Assembly (NCBI GenBank): GCA_000611775.1
Contig: KK106981.1
Coordinates: 5,582,927 to 5,646,926 of the forward strand
From: Umbilicaria muhlenbergii
Lineage: Eukaryota > Ascomycota > Lecanoromycetes > Umbilicariales > Umbilicariaceae
Direction: 5' to 3'
Length of the DNA: 64,000 nt
Shown here: positions 54,490-64,000 of the stretch, one piece after another
Layout of the letters: each line of letters opens with the position of its first letter
How positions within the stretch are numbered: position 1 is the first letter of the stretch
The notes under the pieces: model-generated
Database searches by the model: none
The model's input: only the letters and a program-made list of their open reading frames with translations
Told to the model about the DNA's origin: nothing
Program-made: the position numbers and the translations under genes

Positions 54490-55166
54490 TGACTGTTCTC
54501 GGCATGAAGTCAATCATGCTTCCAACCCTAGACCAGAGGGTACTGAAGTGTTTTCGTAATGCCACAGAACATTTCACCGCTTTTGGAGCTACGGTTGAAG
54601 AAGTATCGATACAGATACATACACAAGGAGGAACGATCTGGACTAGTGTCAGCAAAGTCGGAGGATATTTTACAATGACTTGCGGTTCTCCCGGAAAAAG
54701 GGGTTACCAGATGTCAGAGCTCAACCAACTGGTCCATCCCATGAAACAGAGAACTGGGATAACGCTATGTTTCGTGCAAGAATGTCTATATCAATGGCGC
54801 ATACGCAGTGAAGGAGTTCCCTGGCTTGTTAGCAAAGTCCAGCAATCTAGCCCGCTTCAAAGACGATTACGACGCTGCACTGGCGAAGTACGATCTTCTG
54901 ATAACCCCAACATCCAGACGCAACGCCAATAGTGCAGATTATGCAACAGGTGGGCCTTAGGTCGAACACTGCACCCCTTCAACCAGAGCGGTCATCCTGT
55001 GCTGGCTATGCCAGTTGGTATGTTGGAGATTATTGAAGGGCCACTAAAGGGAAGTGGGACCAAGTTGCCTATCAGTATGCAAATAATTGGCAAATGGTGG
55101 GATGAAAAGCAGGTATACAGAGCTGCATATGCATGGGAGGCGACGACAGACTGGAAGAAAATGTGA
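54490..55166 (+). pseudogene. Amidase-family C-terminal remnant, decayed
   Basis: C-terminal part of an amidase-signature enzyme in three frames: 54490-54750 (SIMLPTLDQRV, FGATVEEVSIQIHTQGGTIW, GSPGKRGYQMSELN), then about 54745-54960 (NGAYAVKEFPGLLAKS, KYDLLITPTSRRNANSADYA), then about 54965-55166 (NTAPFNQSGHPVLAMPVGM, WDEKQVYRAAYAWEATTDW and the stop). The N-terminal half, with the Ser-cisSer-Lys triad and the GGSSGG region, is absent upstream; that DNA holds the deacetylase remnant in the opposite direction. Frame breaks, a stop at about 54958 and a missing stretch between segments 2 and 3 show that it is nonfunctional. Confidence 0.75.
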
Positions 55167-55782
55167 TTATATACTATATAAAAAACTGTAAACCTTACAA
55201 CAAATCAGCTGATGCCATGTGACCAACGCTTTTGATAAGCTCCCAACCACCCATAAATCCGAAAGTGAAGCTAGAAGAGCACTCTTAGTATTCCGTAGGC
55301 CGGACCCGTCTCCCGTTTTAATTAAATTTATTATTTTTAAGACTTCTTCCACAAGTCATCGATGCTCAAGTCGCAACACCTCAGCTGCTGGACGAACGGA
55401 ATGGTGACGGATGCTTATAGAGTATTATGTGAACACTGGAACAAACTGAGAAACAAACAGTTCCGATGAGAAAACAGATTTCCAAACATAGCTTGCTTCT
55501 CTCTTGCAAATAACCGAACTGATATACCTGATACGAGTGCGGCAGAGGCATTTATTGATCTAATAATATTGTTTATTTTCTTTCGGGTCCTTTTCGGCAA
55601 AGTCCGGCTTCAAAGATTTGGCCGCTAGCCGGTCGTTAGCGCGCTCCCACAAGTTCTTTTTTGCTCACGATCGTCCTACCTCTTCCAACTCACAGTTCCC
55701 ATCAACCATCTTCAACAACCCACTCCCCTCAATTCTTTGTCTTTTCGTGTTACATACAGGTGTGTCCTGAACAGCCGCCACG
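55167..55782. other. Intergenic: ADP/ATP carrier promoter
   Basis: AT-rich at 55167-55200 and 55320-55345, then the leader of the carrier gene, pyrimidine-rich from about 55670. Short frames only, no domain. Confidence 0.5.
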
Positions 55783-57414
55783 ATGGTTGAAGGAGAAGTA
55801 GTGCAAGCGAAGAAGTCCTTCATGGGCATGCCGGTAAGTTTCCATCCTTCGGCCAACGACTCCTTGTGATAGCCCACGCATAATCATCAATCATGCCTCT
55901 GCGAATCGAGCCTTGCATGCAGAAGAACAATCTCGCACAACGGAGATCCATTGGCCTTCCGTTGTGCGGGCTTTTACGTGGGAACTCTTGACTCCTCATA
56001 CAAATCATTGCGACAGGCTAAAGCTTCGGTTGGCTAACGTCACTTTAAAAAACAGGGCTTCGTCGTCGATTTCTTGAGTACGTCCCATCACTCTAGTCTC
56101 CAATGCCAGCGCGTCGATCAGAAAGATCAGGAAGCTAGATAGATTGGAATATCCGTCGGGTTTAGAAAATCTATTTTGGCCTTACTAATTGCTTATCTAC
56201 AGTGGGTGGTGTTTCGGCCGCCGTCTCGAAAACCGCCGCTGCCCCTATCGAACGTGTCAAGCTCTTGATCCAAAATCAGGTAAGCATAAATTCTCAACTG
56301 CATGGCACGGTAGCCTTGAAAATCCAGCTGCAGCTCGGCTTAGGAAATTACACGCATGTTTCCTCCCGTATGCACGTGTGGTGCGGCATTAAATTATTTG
56401 AAGGAGGTGGCGGACTAGGATAGAGCAATAGCGCATGGAATAACAGATCTGGAGAGCACAAAAGCTAACCGTGTAACCTTAACACAGGATGAGATGCTTA
56501 AGACTGGTCGTCTCGACCGCAAGTACGATGGTATTGGAGAGTGTTTCAGCCGTACCATCAAGCAGGAGGGTGTGGTCTCTCTATGGAGAGGTAACACTGC
56601 CAACGTCATCCGATATTTCCCAACCCAGGCTCTCAACTTCGCTTTCCGTGACACGTACAAGTCGATGTTCGCCTATAAGAAAGAGAGGGATGGGTACGCC
56701 AAGTGGATGATGGGTAACTTGGCTTCTGGTGGTGTATGTACAACTGCTTGATGTTCGCGATTGATCCCAACTAAATAATAACAGGCTGCCGGTGCTACTT
56801 CCCTCCTTTTCGTGTACTCCTTGGACTACGCCCGTACCCGTCTTGCCAACGACGCCAAGAACGCGAAGAAGGGTGGCGAACGTCAATTCAACGGTCTGAT
56901 CGATGTGTACAAGAAGACTCTCGCCTCTGATGGTGTCGCTGGTCTCTACCGCGGTTTCGGTCCCTCAGTTCTTGGCATAATAGTGTACCGTGGTCTATAC
57001 TTCGGCATGTACGACTCGATCAAGCCTGTCCTCCTTGTTGGTCCTCTCGAGGGTAACTTCTTGGCATCTTTCTTACTCGGATGGACTGTTACCACCGGTG
57101 CTGGTATCGCTTCCTACCCTCTCGACACCGTCCGTAGGCGTATGATGATGACTTCTGGTGAAGTAAGTTACCTATTGTCTGTTTTTCTCCGCTCAGAAAA
57201 TAGTTTGGCTAACCACCATCTTCAATAGGCTGTTAAGTATAAGTCCTCCATGGATGCCGCTCGCCAGATCGTCGCCCAGGAAGGTGTCAAGTCTTTGTTC
57301 AAGGGTGCTGGTGCCAACATTCTCCGTGGTGTTGCCGGTGCCGGTGTGCTGTCCATCTACGATCAGGCGCAGCTGCTCATGTTCGGCAAGGCGTTCAAGG
57401 GTGGATCCGGTTAA
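55783..57414 (+). CDS. Mitochondrial ADP/ATP carrier
   Basis: Inner-membrane antiporter that exchanges cytosolic ADP for matrix ATP. Exons 55783-55833, 56056-56077, 56203-56279, 56488-56733, 56785-57162, 57229-57414; 319 aa. Three mitochondrial-carrier repeats of about 100 residues are visible, each with PxD/Exx[18 protein letters not shown] and PLDTVRRR. The nucleotide-carrier signature RRRMMM follows directly in exon 5. Exon 2 is 22 nt, and the first three introns are long (222, 125 and 208 nt) against 51-66 nt for the rest. Long 5' introns are common in highly expressed carrier genes. The third-position bias toward C in exons 4-6 fits high expression. Yeast equivalents are AAC1-3 (PET9). 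Confidence 0.97.
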
Positions 57415-58217
57415 ACTCCCAAATATCAATCCTAGTTGGGTGGCTAGTGGAAACTGGATACCGTGGGTGCGTGCGCTGGATGTGGTGGTGTTGTGACCGT
57501 GCTGCGGAAGGGCTGCATGGGTGGGAATCCGCTGTGGTGATGCATAAGGAGCTGCAGCAGGGGCTGTGGGGTGCTGCTGTACTTTACAGAACCTGGCAAT
57601 TTTCCTACATGTAATTTCTTGTGCTCGCAATGTCACTCCGCTTGTGTCTCTTCCTCATTACACATGAAGATAGATCCTGGGGGTTGACGTGTTACTGGTC
57701 TAATCTGTTCGTTCTCGAAAAGAATGAATACGATCTTCTCCTGGTTCGGTGAGCTTGAGCAATGGCTGACCGAACGTGCACTCAGTGTCCAAAGTCTAAA
57801 AACCTCCGAGATAACAACCCCCCCAATGTAGAAAGTCACGACAGATTGATGAGGACCGTGTGCACTCTTAAGTTGCCAATATCTGCTGAGTTTGTGCCTG
57901 ACCACCTTGTTAGGGCGTTCTTTCAGATCAATGCACAATGCGGGATGACGTAGAGCTCCGTCGCTCCTTGCTTCGCTGGGATAGGTCCCAAAGCTTCAAC
58001 GCTTTAGAGACGCGTTCTTTCCAACTGGGCGTTCAATAACAGTCCTTTCAGATCACATTACACCCTAAAAAGCCGTTCGTCTCATTCAATACTCTCTTGT
58101 TTCCTTAAAGGCTAATTAGGCCTATGTTTGGCGGACCTCTTCGTAAGCATTGAAAAGCGTCCGAGCCAGCGAACATTTTAAACCTCAAGCTGCGAGATCC
58201 TCACTGCTTTATGCACA
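57415..58217. other. Intergenic region
   Basis: 800 nt with no supported gene; short frames on both strands lack domains. Sequence just upstream of 58218 is probably leader. Confidence 0.5.
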
Positions 58218-59168
58218 ATGTCAGGGATACCTATACACACTGAAAGCCCAATTTCCCCTGCAAAGGCGAGTGGTGTCACCCCACAAACAATCAGCTCATC
58301 GGGCCGTAGCACATTTACCCCTGCTACCAGCACTGCAACATCTTCAGATGGGTACCCCTCGGCAAGACCAGGAACTTCGGCGCCAGCACCGACTCGAGTC
58401 CAATCGTACGAACCAGCATCGGCACCTTCACCAGCACCTACACCAGCACCGACCCCTACGAGAGCAATAGAGTCTTCTGGCCTTCCTCCACTTCCACAAC
58501 CCGGAGCTGTTCCTAAGCCCTTCCCCATCACTGCGCCGGCAAAACCGGATATTCCACCTCCACCAAGAGTGGGAGAGAAGCCAATGTCCCCCGAGTATTA
58601 CGCGCCACGTCGTCCCTCGCCCGTTGGGGCAGCTCAACCCCCGACATATCCACACCAAATGTCAATACCTTCGCCCGATCCTGCCTACAGCGGTCAGCCA
58701 CCCGCCTCTATCACATCTCCCTTCATCGATCCATTCGCAAATCCTCCAGCTTCATCTCGTCCAGTCACTCTTCCCCAACAGCAGCCAGCTCCTACTCCCA
58801 TCATGACCGCCAGCCGCGGTGCGGATACTCGACAAAGTCTCGAGCACCCTCCTGGTTATATGCAACACGTATATGCTGAGGTGGACAGTAGACGAAGTCT
58901 CGAGCACCCGCCTGGCTACGTGCAGAACCCTTACGCTGCAGAGATGACGCCCGAACTCCGCTTCGCGACACACTTCGCTAGTCAACAGAAGGAGGGTTTG
59001 CCCGCCGCCCTGGGGTATGTTCCGAACAAGAGCAGGAACAATAGCAGAGCGGGAGTCGAGAACGATGAGGGTGGTTTGTGGGAAACGGCGCGGAAGTATG
59101 TGAGGCGTGCTTCGGAGATGGTGGGAGAGATGGAGGAGGAGTTTTGGAAAAAGGTTTCAAAGGAATAG
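58218..59168 (+). CDS. Proline-rich disordered protein with a duplicated HPPGY motif
   Basis: Single exon, 316 aa. The first 200 residues are almost entirely Pro/Ser/Ala/Thr (APSPAPTPAPTPTRA) and should be disordered. At about residues 208-240 a motif occurs twice, QSLEHPPGYMQHVYAE and RSLEHPPGYVQNPYAAE; both contain PPGY, close to a WW-domain ligand. The C-terminal 90 residues are more ordered: MTPELRFATHFASQQ, then an amphipathic helical end WETARKYVRRASEMVGEMEE then EFWKKV. The end looks like a membrane-associating or coiled helix. I do not recognise a family. Codon use and the absence of stops in a long frame support it as a real gene. Confidence 0.78.
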   Translation: MSGIPIHTESPISPAKASGVTPQTISSSGRSTFTPATSTATSSDGYPSARPGTSAPAPTRVQSYEPASAPSPAPTPAPTPTRAIESSGLPPLPQPGAVPKPFPITAPAKPDIPPPPRVGEKPMSPEYYAPRRPSPVGAAQPPTYPHQMSIPSPDPAYSGQPPASITSPFIDPFANPPASSRPVTLPQQQPAPTPIMTASRGADTRQSLEHPPGYMQHVYAEVDSRRSLEHPPGYVQNPYAAEMTPELRFATHFASQQKEGLPAALGYVPNKSRNNSRAGVENDEGGLWETARKYVRRASEMVGEMEEEFWKKVSKE

Positions 59169-61317
59169 GGCAAGGGTCCTAGGCCGAGGAAATGAAAAGG
59201 AACGTCGGCAGAGACTGTTGGCGGGTATGGGAGTCTTCAGCGCCGAATTGCTGCCGGGAGTATTGCGGGCCCCCAAGCAGCGGCATTACCGTGGAGCGTC
59301 TGTATTATATGTATCACTATTGTCTATAAGCTGGGCTATGCTGTCCTATCCACAGCGTAACTGATATCGTGAAGACAGAAGGTGCGCCAGTGTTTCTTCA
59401 CCGGTTCTTATCATGATCCAACTCGATTGCAATGTGGAAAGCACGTGGCGGGAGCCCGATAACGAGCAGATGGTGAACCATAGAATTGGCGTCGATGAAC
59501 TGGCCAGGGTCTACATACTGAGATCGATGCAGGTGCAGGGAAGCCCAAGAAGGGGCGCATCTGCGAGTCTGATTGTAGCCACGACAATCAAGCATATCAA
59601 CGCCACCCGGCTACAGTTCTTCGGTACAATAATGGCCTCGCAGGAGCAACGATGCTGAAGGCTCAAGATACCTGGGACCTAAGGCGATAACTCGCAAGGC
59701 GCGTGAAACAACTGTGAAATGGCCTCATGGCGTGTTCCGCCCTGCAATGGGACCTCTCAGAACGGTGTACGGATCAAGGTGTCCGTACGGAATAATTATA
59801 TGCGTATTTATAATCTCCCAGAAAACCCTAATGGTTTTGTTACTTGCATACTGGTAGAATCCCATCTCCAGTTCTCCACCTCGTTAGTAGAGTTGGCAAG
59901 GGAGTGCTATCTTGGGGTTCCTTGGCACCTGAAGCCGATGACATGCAATCCAAAGTGATCCGTTGAGCCGACGACCCTGGTGAATTGTGCCAGCAATGCG
60001 GTAAACGCTAAGGCCAGCGATTTGCGGAAGGAGCTCCGCATTCAGCACCAGAACGGTGGGGACGATGGTATGTTTAAGAGAGAATTACTCTGTAGTCTGT
60101 ACGAGGTCCAGCAGAACAAGGGAAATGACGTACTCATAAAGGATTAGAGGTTACGAAGACTGGACAGTCGCGGCGGCGAATACACACGGAGGTGCGTTGT
60201 CGCCTCTCACGGCTTCCCATTCTACGTAAAAGTGATGATCGACGAACTACGCACACGCCTCGAAAGGTGACTAACTCACAAGGGGTAACAGAAGACAGCG
60301 TATTTCGTGGGAGGTCCCAGGAATGCCATGCGTGCCATGCGGTGCCATGCGTGCTGGAAGAACGCCAGGCTTTGGGTTCGCCAATCAGGTGACAGTGCAT
60401 GTAAATTGCAGGCTTCAAGGCCCTTCAGGCCCTGGACAGGCGGTGGAAAGCTCGGCAGGTTCTTGGTACTTGTGCTGCTATTGCATGCTGATTGATCAAT
60501 TGCTAAGGCGTCCGTGCCATCTGATATTCACTACCTACCCACGCTACCTTCCTTGCCTTCCCTTCCCTTCCCTTCCCTTCCCTTCCCTGAGGCACTCGTG
60601 CCCTCCAGACGAAGCCGCATAGGCGCTACCTTAGGTGGTCCTGTGCCCATTGTGGGGGCAGCCATGAGCCCGGCCACCCATGCAGCGCCCATGCAGCGCC
60701 CGTTTCCGCACCAGTCTGGCCCAGTTCAGGGCAGAGCTCAATGGGAACCGGCAAAGCCCGTCCACCACTTCCACCATCAGCGTCCATCAATGCTTGACAT
60801 CGTGCAAGCTTGCGCCCAGTCCGGGGGCCACTGGGGCGCCCTTGGAGCTCGCTAATACTTTTCGCCCATGCGTCTGCACTCTGCACTCGCCTTTTCTGAA
60901 AAGCCCAAAAGCGCTTTTCGTGACATATGCAGTGTATCCGCAGACCTGTCTATCCTAGATGTTTATCCAGCATACCGACACCCATCCTCTGCTTCTTCAA
61001 CCACCGCTCGGAAAGTTGAAACCGCATCCCGAGCGGACGCTTCTGATCCCTATTCCCCGGCTACCATTATCCTGCATCCAGCCGCAAGCGCAACATCGTC
61101 GTCTGGCCTTGAGGTCCGTATGGGCGTACTCGATCAGGGCCAATGCTTGAACGTCACGGGCCTGACAGGAATCAAGCATAACAGCTTTTTCGCCACCTCG
61201 ATGTGCGCTTCGATCGTGGACTCAAAGGCATCGTAACATCTGATCATCTATCGGACGAAGCCAAACATCATAACATGAAACGACCAAAGCGGAAGACATA
61301 CCTAGAACATAGAGACT
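59169..61317. repeat. Long intergenic region with a CCCTT microsatellite
   Basis: 2.1 kb. A pure CCCTT/TTCCC repeat, about six units, lies at 60556-60588. CATGCGTGCCATGCGGTGCCATGCGTGC at about 60325-60352 is another short repeat. Frames on both strands (for example 60868-61236) have no domain. The last kilobase is probably the promoter and leader of the Zn2Cys6 gene. Confidence 0.5.
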
Positions 61318-64000
61318 ATGGGATCAACCGCCCCTCAGCCACCACCGGCGTACTCTGATGGCTATGTAACTGCTGATATCATGTTACACAACCAATCCAA
61401 GTCTCCAAATGTGGGTATCACTGATAAATATATGATGTCCGGCTCTCATCATCCCCATCTCGATCATTCACTGCAAAGCGCGCCGCCGCAGCGTCAGGCC
61501 AACCACGTCTCAGCAGTTCCAATATCACCGTATCCAGACTTCGGTGTTCCATATCAGAGCCACGCAAGGGAACATGGACAAGTATTCGAAAGCTCTATTG
61601 ACGGAAGGATGGACTCTCCGCAAGACGTTAAGAGTGCGTTCGATCTTCGAGTCCAGGGTTCCTTCTCAGGTATGTCTGGCGGGCGAGGCTCTAGTGCATC
61701 TGGAAAGGGGCGACCATCAAGCTTGGGCAGCGCAGGATACAGTGGTTATCACAGAAGAAATGGCAGTATCGATGACACTGAAGCCACAAGTCCAACTAGC
61801 TCACGAGGTTACGGCGCTCGACAGTCTGATGAAACTATACCACTTGTACACAACATGGGTATGGACGACGGCATTGGCGGAGAACCTATGAACAAGGACG
61901 ACAAGGAGAAACCGCCACCATGGAGCGAACTCAAAACAAAAGCTGGCAAGGAGCGCAAACGACTACCGCTGGCTTGCATCGCTTGTAGACGTAAGAAGAT
62001 TCGTTGCTCTGGCGAGAAGCCTGCTTGCCAGCATTGTCTGCGCTCACGGATACCTTGCGTGTACAAAGTAACCACCAGGAAAGCTGCGCCGCGCACGGAC
62101 TATATGGCTATGCTTGACAAACGACTGAAGAGAATGGAGGAGCGAGTCATCAAGATAATTCCCAAGGAAGAAATGAGCGGCATGGCAGCGATAGGAAGAG
62201 CGAATGTCAAACCCTCACCACCAAGTCAACCTGTCAAGACTAATAGTGCGAAGAAACGAGTGGCTGAAGAAGCCTTCGGGCCTGAATTCGATGATTGGGC
62301 GCAGTCTGGAGTGAACAGCGCTGGTACCATCATAACCCGGCCGCCAAAAGGGCTTGAGACGGACGAGAACAGGTTGTTCAGCGAAGGCGCCGAGAGCTTG
62401 CCATCGAAGGAAATACAGGAGCATCTATCGGAGACCTTCTTTGACTACGTATATGGACAAACGTACCATGTCTTACATAAACCAAGCTTCATGCGCAGGT
62501 TACGGTCAGTCTTGATTGAGACATCATAGGAAATCGTCATCATTCTAACAGCTCTGTAGTGCGGGCAGCGTGCCACCTGTACTACTCCTAGCTGTCTGCG
62601 CCGTTGCGGCACGCTTCTCGACGCATCCGCAGGTTAGCACCGAACCTGCATTCCTTCGCGGCGAGTCCTGGGCAGCTCCAGCACGAGAAATAGCTCTAAG
62701 GCGATACGATGAGCCGAACATCACAATCCTTACTGTTCTTCTTATTCTTGGTCTACACGAATTTGGTACTTGTCAAGGCGGGCGAAGTTGGATGCTTGGC
62801 GGTATGGCCGTGCGGATGGCTTATGCCTTGCAACTTCACCGCGAACTTGACCATGATCCACTGTGTCGGAAGTCTGGCAAGGATGCTGAACTCAGCTTCA
62901 CAGATCGAGAGATTCGTCGAAGGACGATGTGGGCTTGCTTTCTTATGGATCGTTTCAATTCGTCCGGCACAGAAAGACCGACATTCGCGAATGAGGAGAC
63001 CATCAAAGTCCAGCTACCGGCTAAAGAATCTCACTTCCAGATGGATATACCAGGTTCTACGGAGAACCTAGACGGTGACGTGCCTAATGCTATATCACCC
63101 GATGAAAGAGAAGCATCAAATCCGCAAGAGAACATGGGCGTGGCAGCGTTCATGATCCGCATTATCGCCATTTGGGGTCGTGTGATCAAGTACCTCAACC
63201 TGGGCGGGAAAGAAAGAGATCCTTGCCCGATGTGGGATACAAGATCCCACTTTGCAGAGTTAAAGAGACAAATAGACTCGTTCAAGGAGTCCTTGCCGTC
63301 GTCACTCCAGTACACATCGGAGAACTTGAAGAGCCATGCCGCGGAGAAGATTGCGAATCAGTTTCTATTCCTACATATCTCTTACAATCAGGTGCTACTA
63401 TTTATGCACCGGTTTGCAGTACCTTGTACCCCTAGTGGAAGATTACCCAAGGAAATGCCGAAACAATTTGTGAGCGAGGCAGGGCCAATAGCTATTGAGG
63501 CGGCCAACCAGATCTCACATCTTCTGAATGAGTCTTCTGATCACTCCGTTGTCGCACCATTTGCCGGCTACTGCGCGTTCATGTCCAGCACTATCCACGT
63601 TTGGGGGATATTTTCTAAGAGTCCGAAACTGGAAGCATCCTCAAAAAGAAATCTCGCTCATAATGTGAAATACCTGAGTAAGATGAAGAAGTATTGGGGA
63701 ATGTTCCACTTTATGGCCGAGAATTTGAAAGATATATACCGCCAACACGCCGATGCAGCATTGAGAGGCCCTGTCACACCTGGGGCCGGCACGCAAGACG
63801 CAGGGATCTTCCAATACGGGGATTGGTTTAATAAATATCCCCATGGCGTGTCAGGAACCGACTACGAGGACCCAGCAACAGAGATCAAAAAAGAATCCTG
63901 CAACGACGCGGCTTTGAGCCAAAAGTCGGACCTCCAAAGCGTCGAAGAATTCTTCACCAGTCTCTCACGCCCCGCTCGAATCGAGACCCCACGCAAAGTT
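61318..64000 (+). CDS. Zn2Cys6 transcription factor, 3' end outside window
   Basis: Nuclear regulator. Exons 61318-62504 and 62560 onward; the second exon stays open to the last base, giving at least 876 residues. The 55-nt intron (GTCAGT..TGTAG) joins FMRRLR to AGSVPPVLLLAVCAVAARFS in phase. The N-terminal 210 residues are Ser/Pro/His-rich and disordered. The zinc cluster at about residues 220-248 reads LACIACRRKKIRCSGEKPAC with C-X2-C-X6-C-X5-C-X2-C-X6-C (HCLRSRIPCVYK), followed by a basic linker and helix (YMAMLDKRLKRMEERVIKII). The fungal_trans middle homology region occupies about residues 365-680 (LHEFGTCQGGRSWMLGGMAV, RRRTMWACFLMDRF). It is a different subgroup from the regulator at 22.4 kb. 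Target genes unknown. Confidence 0.93.

Overview
The window is a piece of nuclear chromosome from a filamentous ascomycete (Pezizomycotina). The evidence is the gene content: Stb3 with a Sin3-binding domain, two long Zn2Cys6 regulators, a fungal-type Ku80, an FRE-family ferric reductase and a two-domain 2EXR/F-box-like protein. The introns are also typical: 22 to about 150 nt and mostly 47-67 nt, with GT..AG ends and, in some, CTAAC/CTGAC branch sites. Dothideomycetes is a plausible class, but that is an impression from protein flavour and not a demonstration. Gene models below were built by splicing reading frames by eye. Almost all close exactly in phase, which is their main internal support.

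Layout. 0-7.3 kb: the 3' part of CLU1 (clustered mitochondria/eIF3-associated) and an unrecognised ~930-aa protein. 8.9-17.1 kb: a ferric reductase, then Stb3 and DNA topoisomerase III on the minus strand. 17.5-22 kb: a DUF1295/steroid-reductase-like membrane protein and the m-AAA protease subunit Afg3/Yta10. 22.4-27.6 kb: a Zn2Cys6 regulator (minus), then a gene-poor stretch with an odd intron-containing tRNA-like gene. 27.6-32.1 kb: an alpha/beta hydrolase, a 196-bp minisatellite array, and the divergent pair pam18/tim14 and rlp24. 34.8-44.2 kb: a C2H2 regulator, a 1145-aa double-2EXR protein, a small single-pass membrane protein, a frameshifted DUF504 (MJ1316-type) gene and a Nudix hydrolase. 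44.8-48.6 kb: a coiled-coil membrane protein, a SnoaL-like protein and a BTB protein, all minus. 49.3-57.4 kb: Ku80, a TMEM205-like membrane protein, two decayed metabolic genes (a PuuE/allantoinase-like polysaccharide deacetylase and an amidase) and the mitochondrial ADP/ATP carrier. 58.2-64 kb: a proline-rich protein and a second Zn2Cys6 regulator that runs off the window.

Functional themes. Several genes serve mitochondria: CLU1, Afg3, Pam18 and the ADP/ATP carrier. Two serve genome stability (Top3 and Ku80), and two serve ribosome biogenesis or its control (Rlp24 and Stb3). These are mostly housekeeping genes scattered as usual in ascomycetes. I see no biosynthetic gene cluster, no CRISPR and no intact transposon. 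The most unusual items are: (i) the tRNA-like gene with intact Pol III signals but an anticodon arm that does not fold into a standard loop; (ii) the adjacent, inactivated deacetylase/amidase pair; (iii) the 196-bp tandem array with conserved internal hairpins; and (iv) a 5-nt first coding exon in rlp24.
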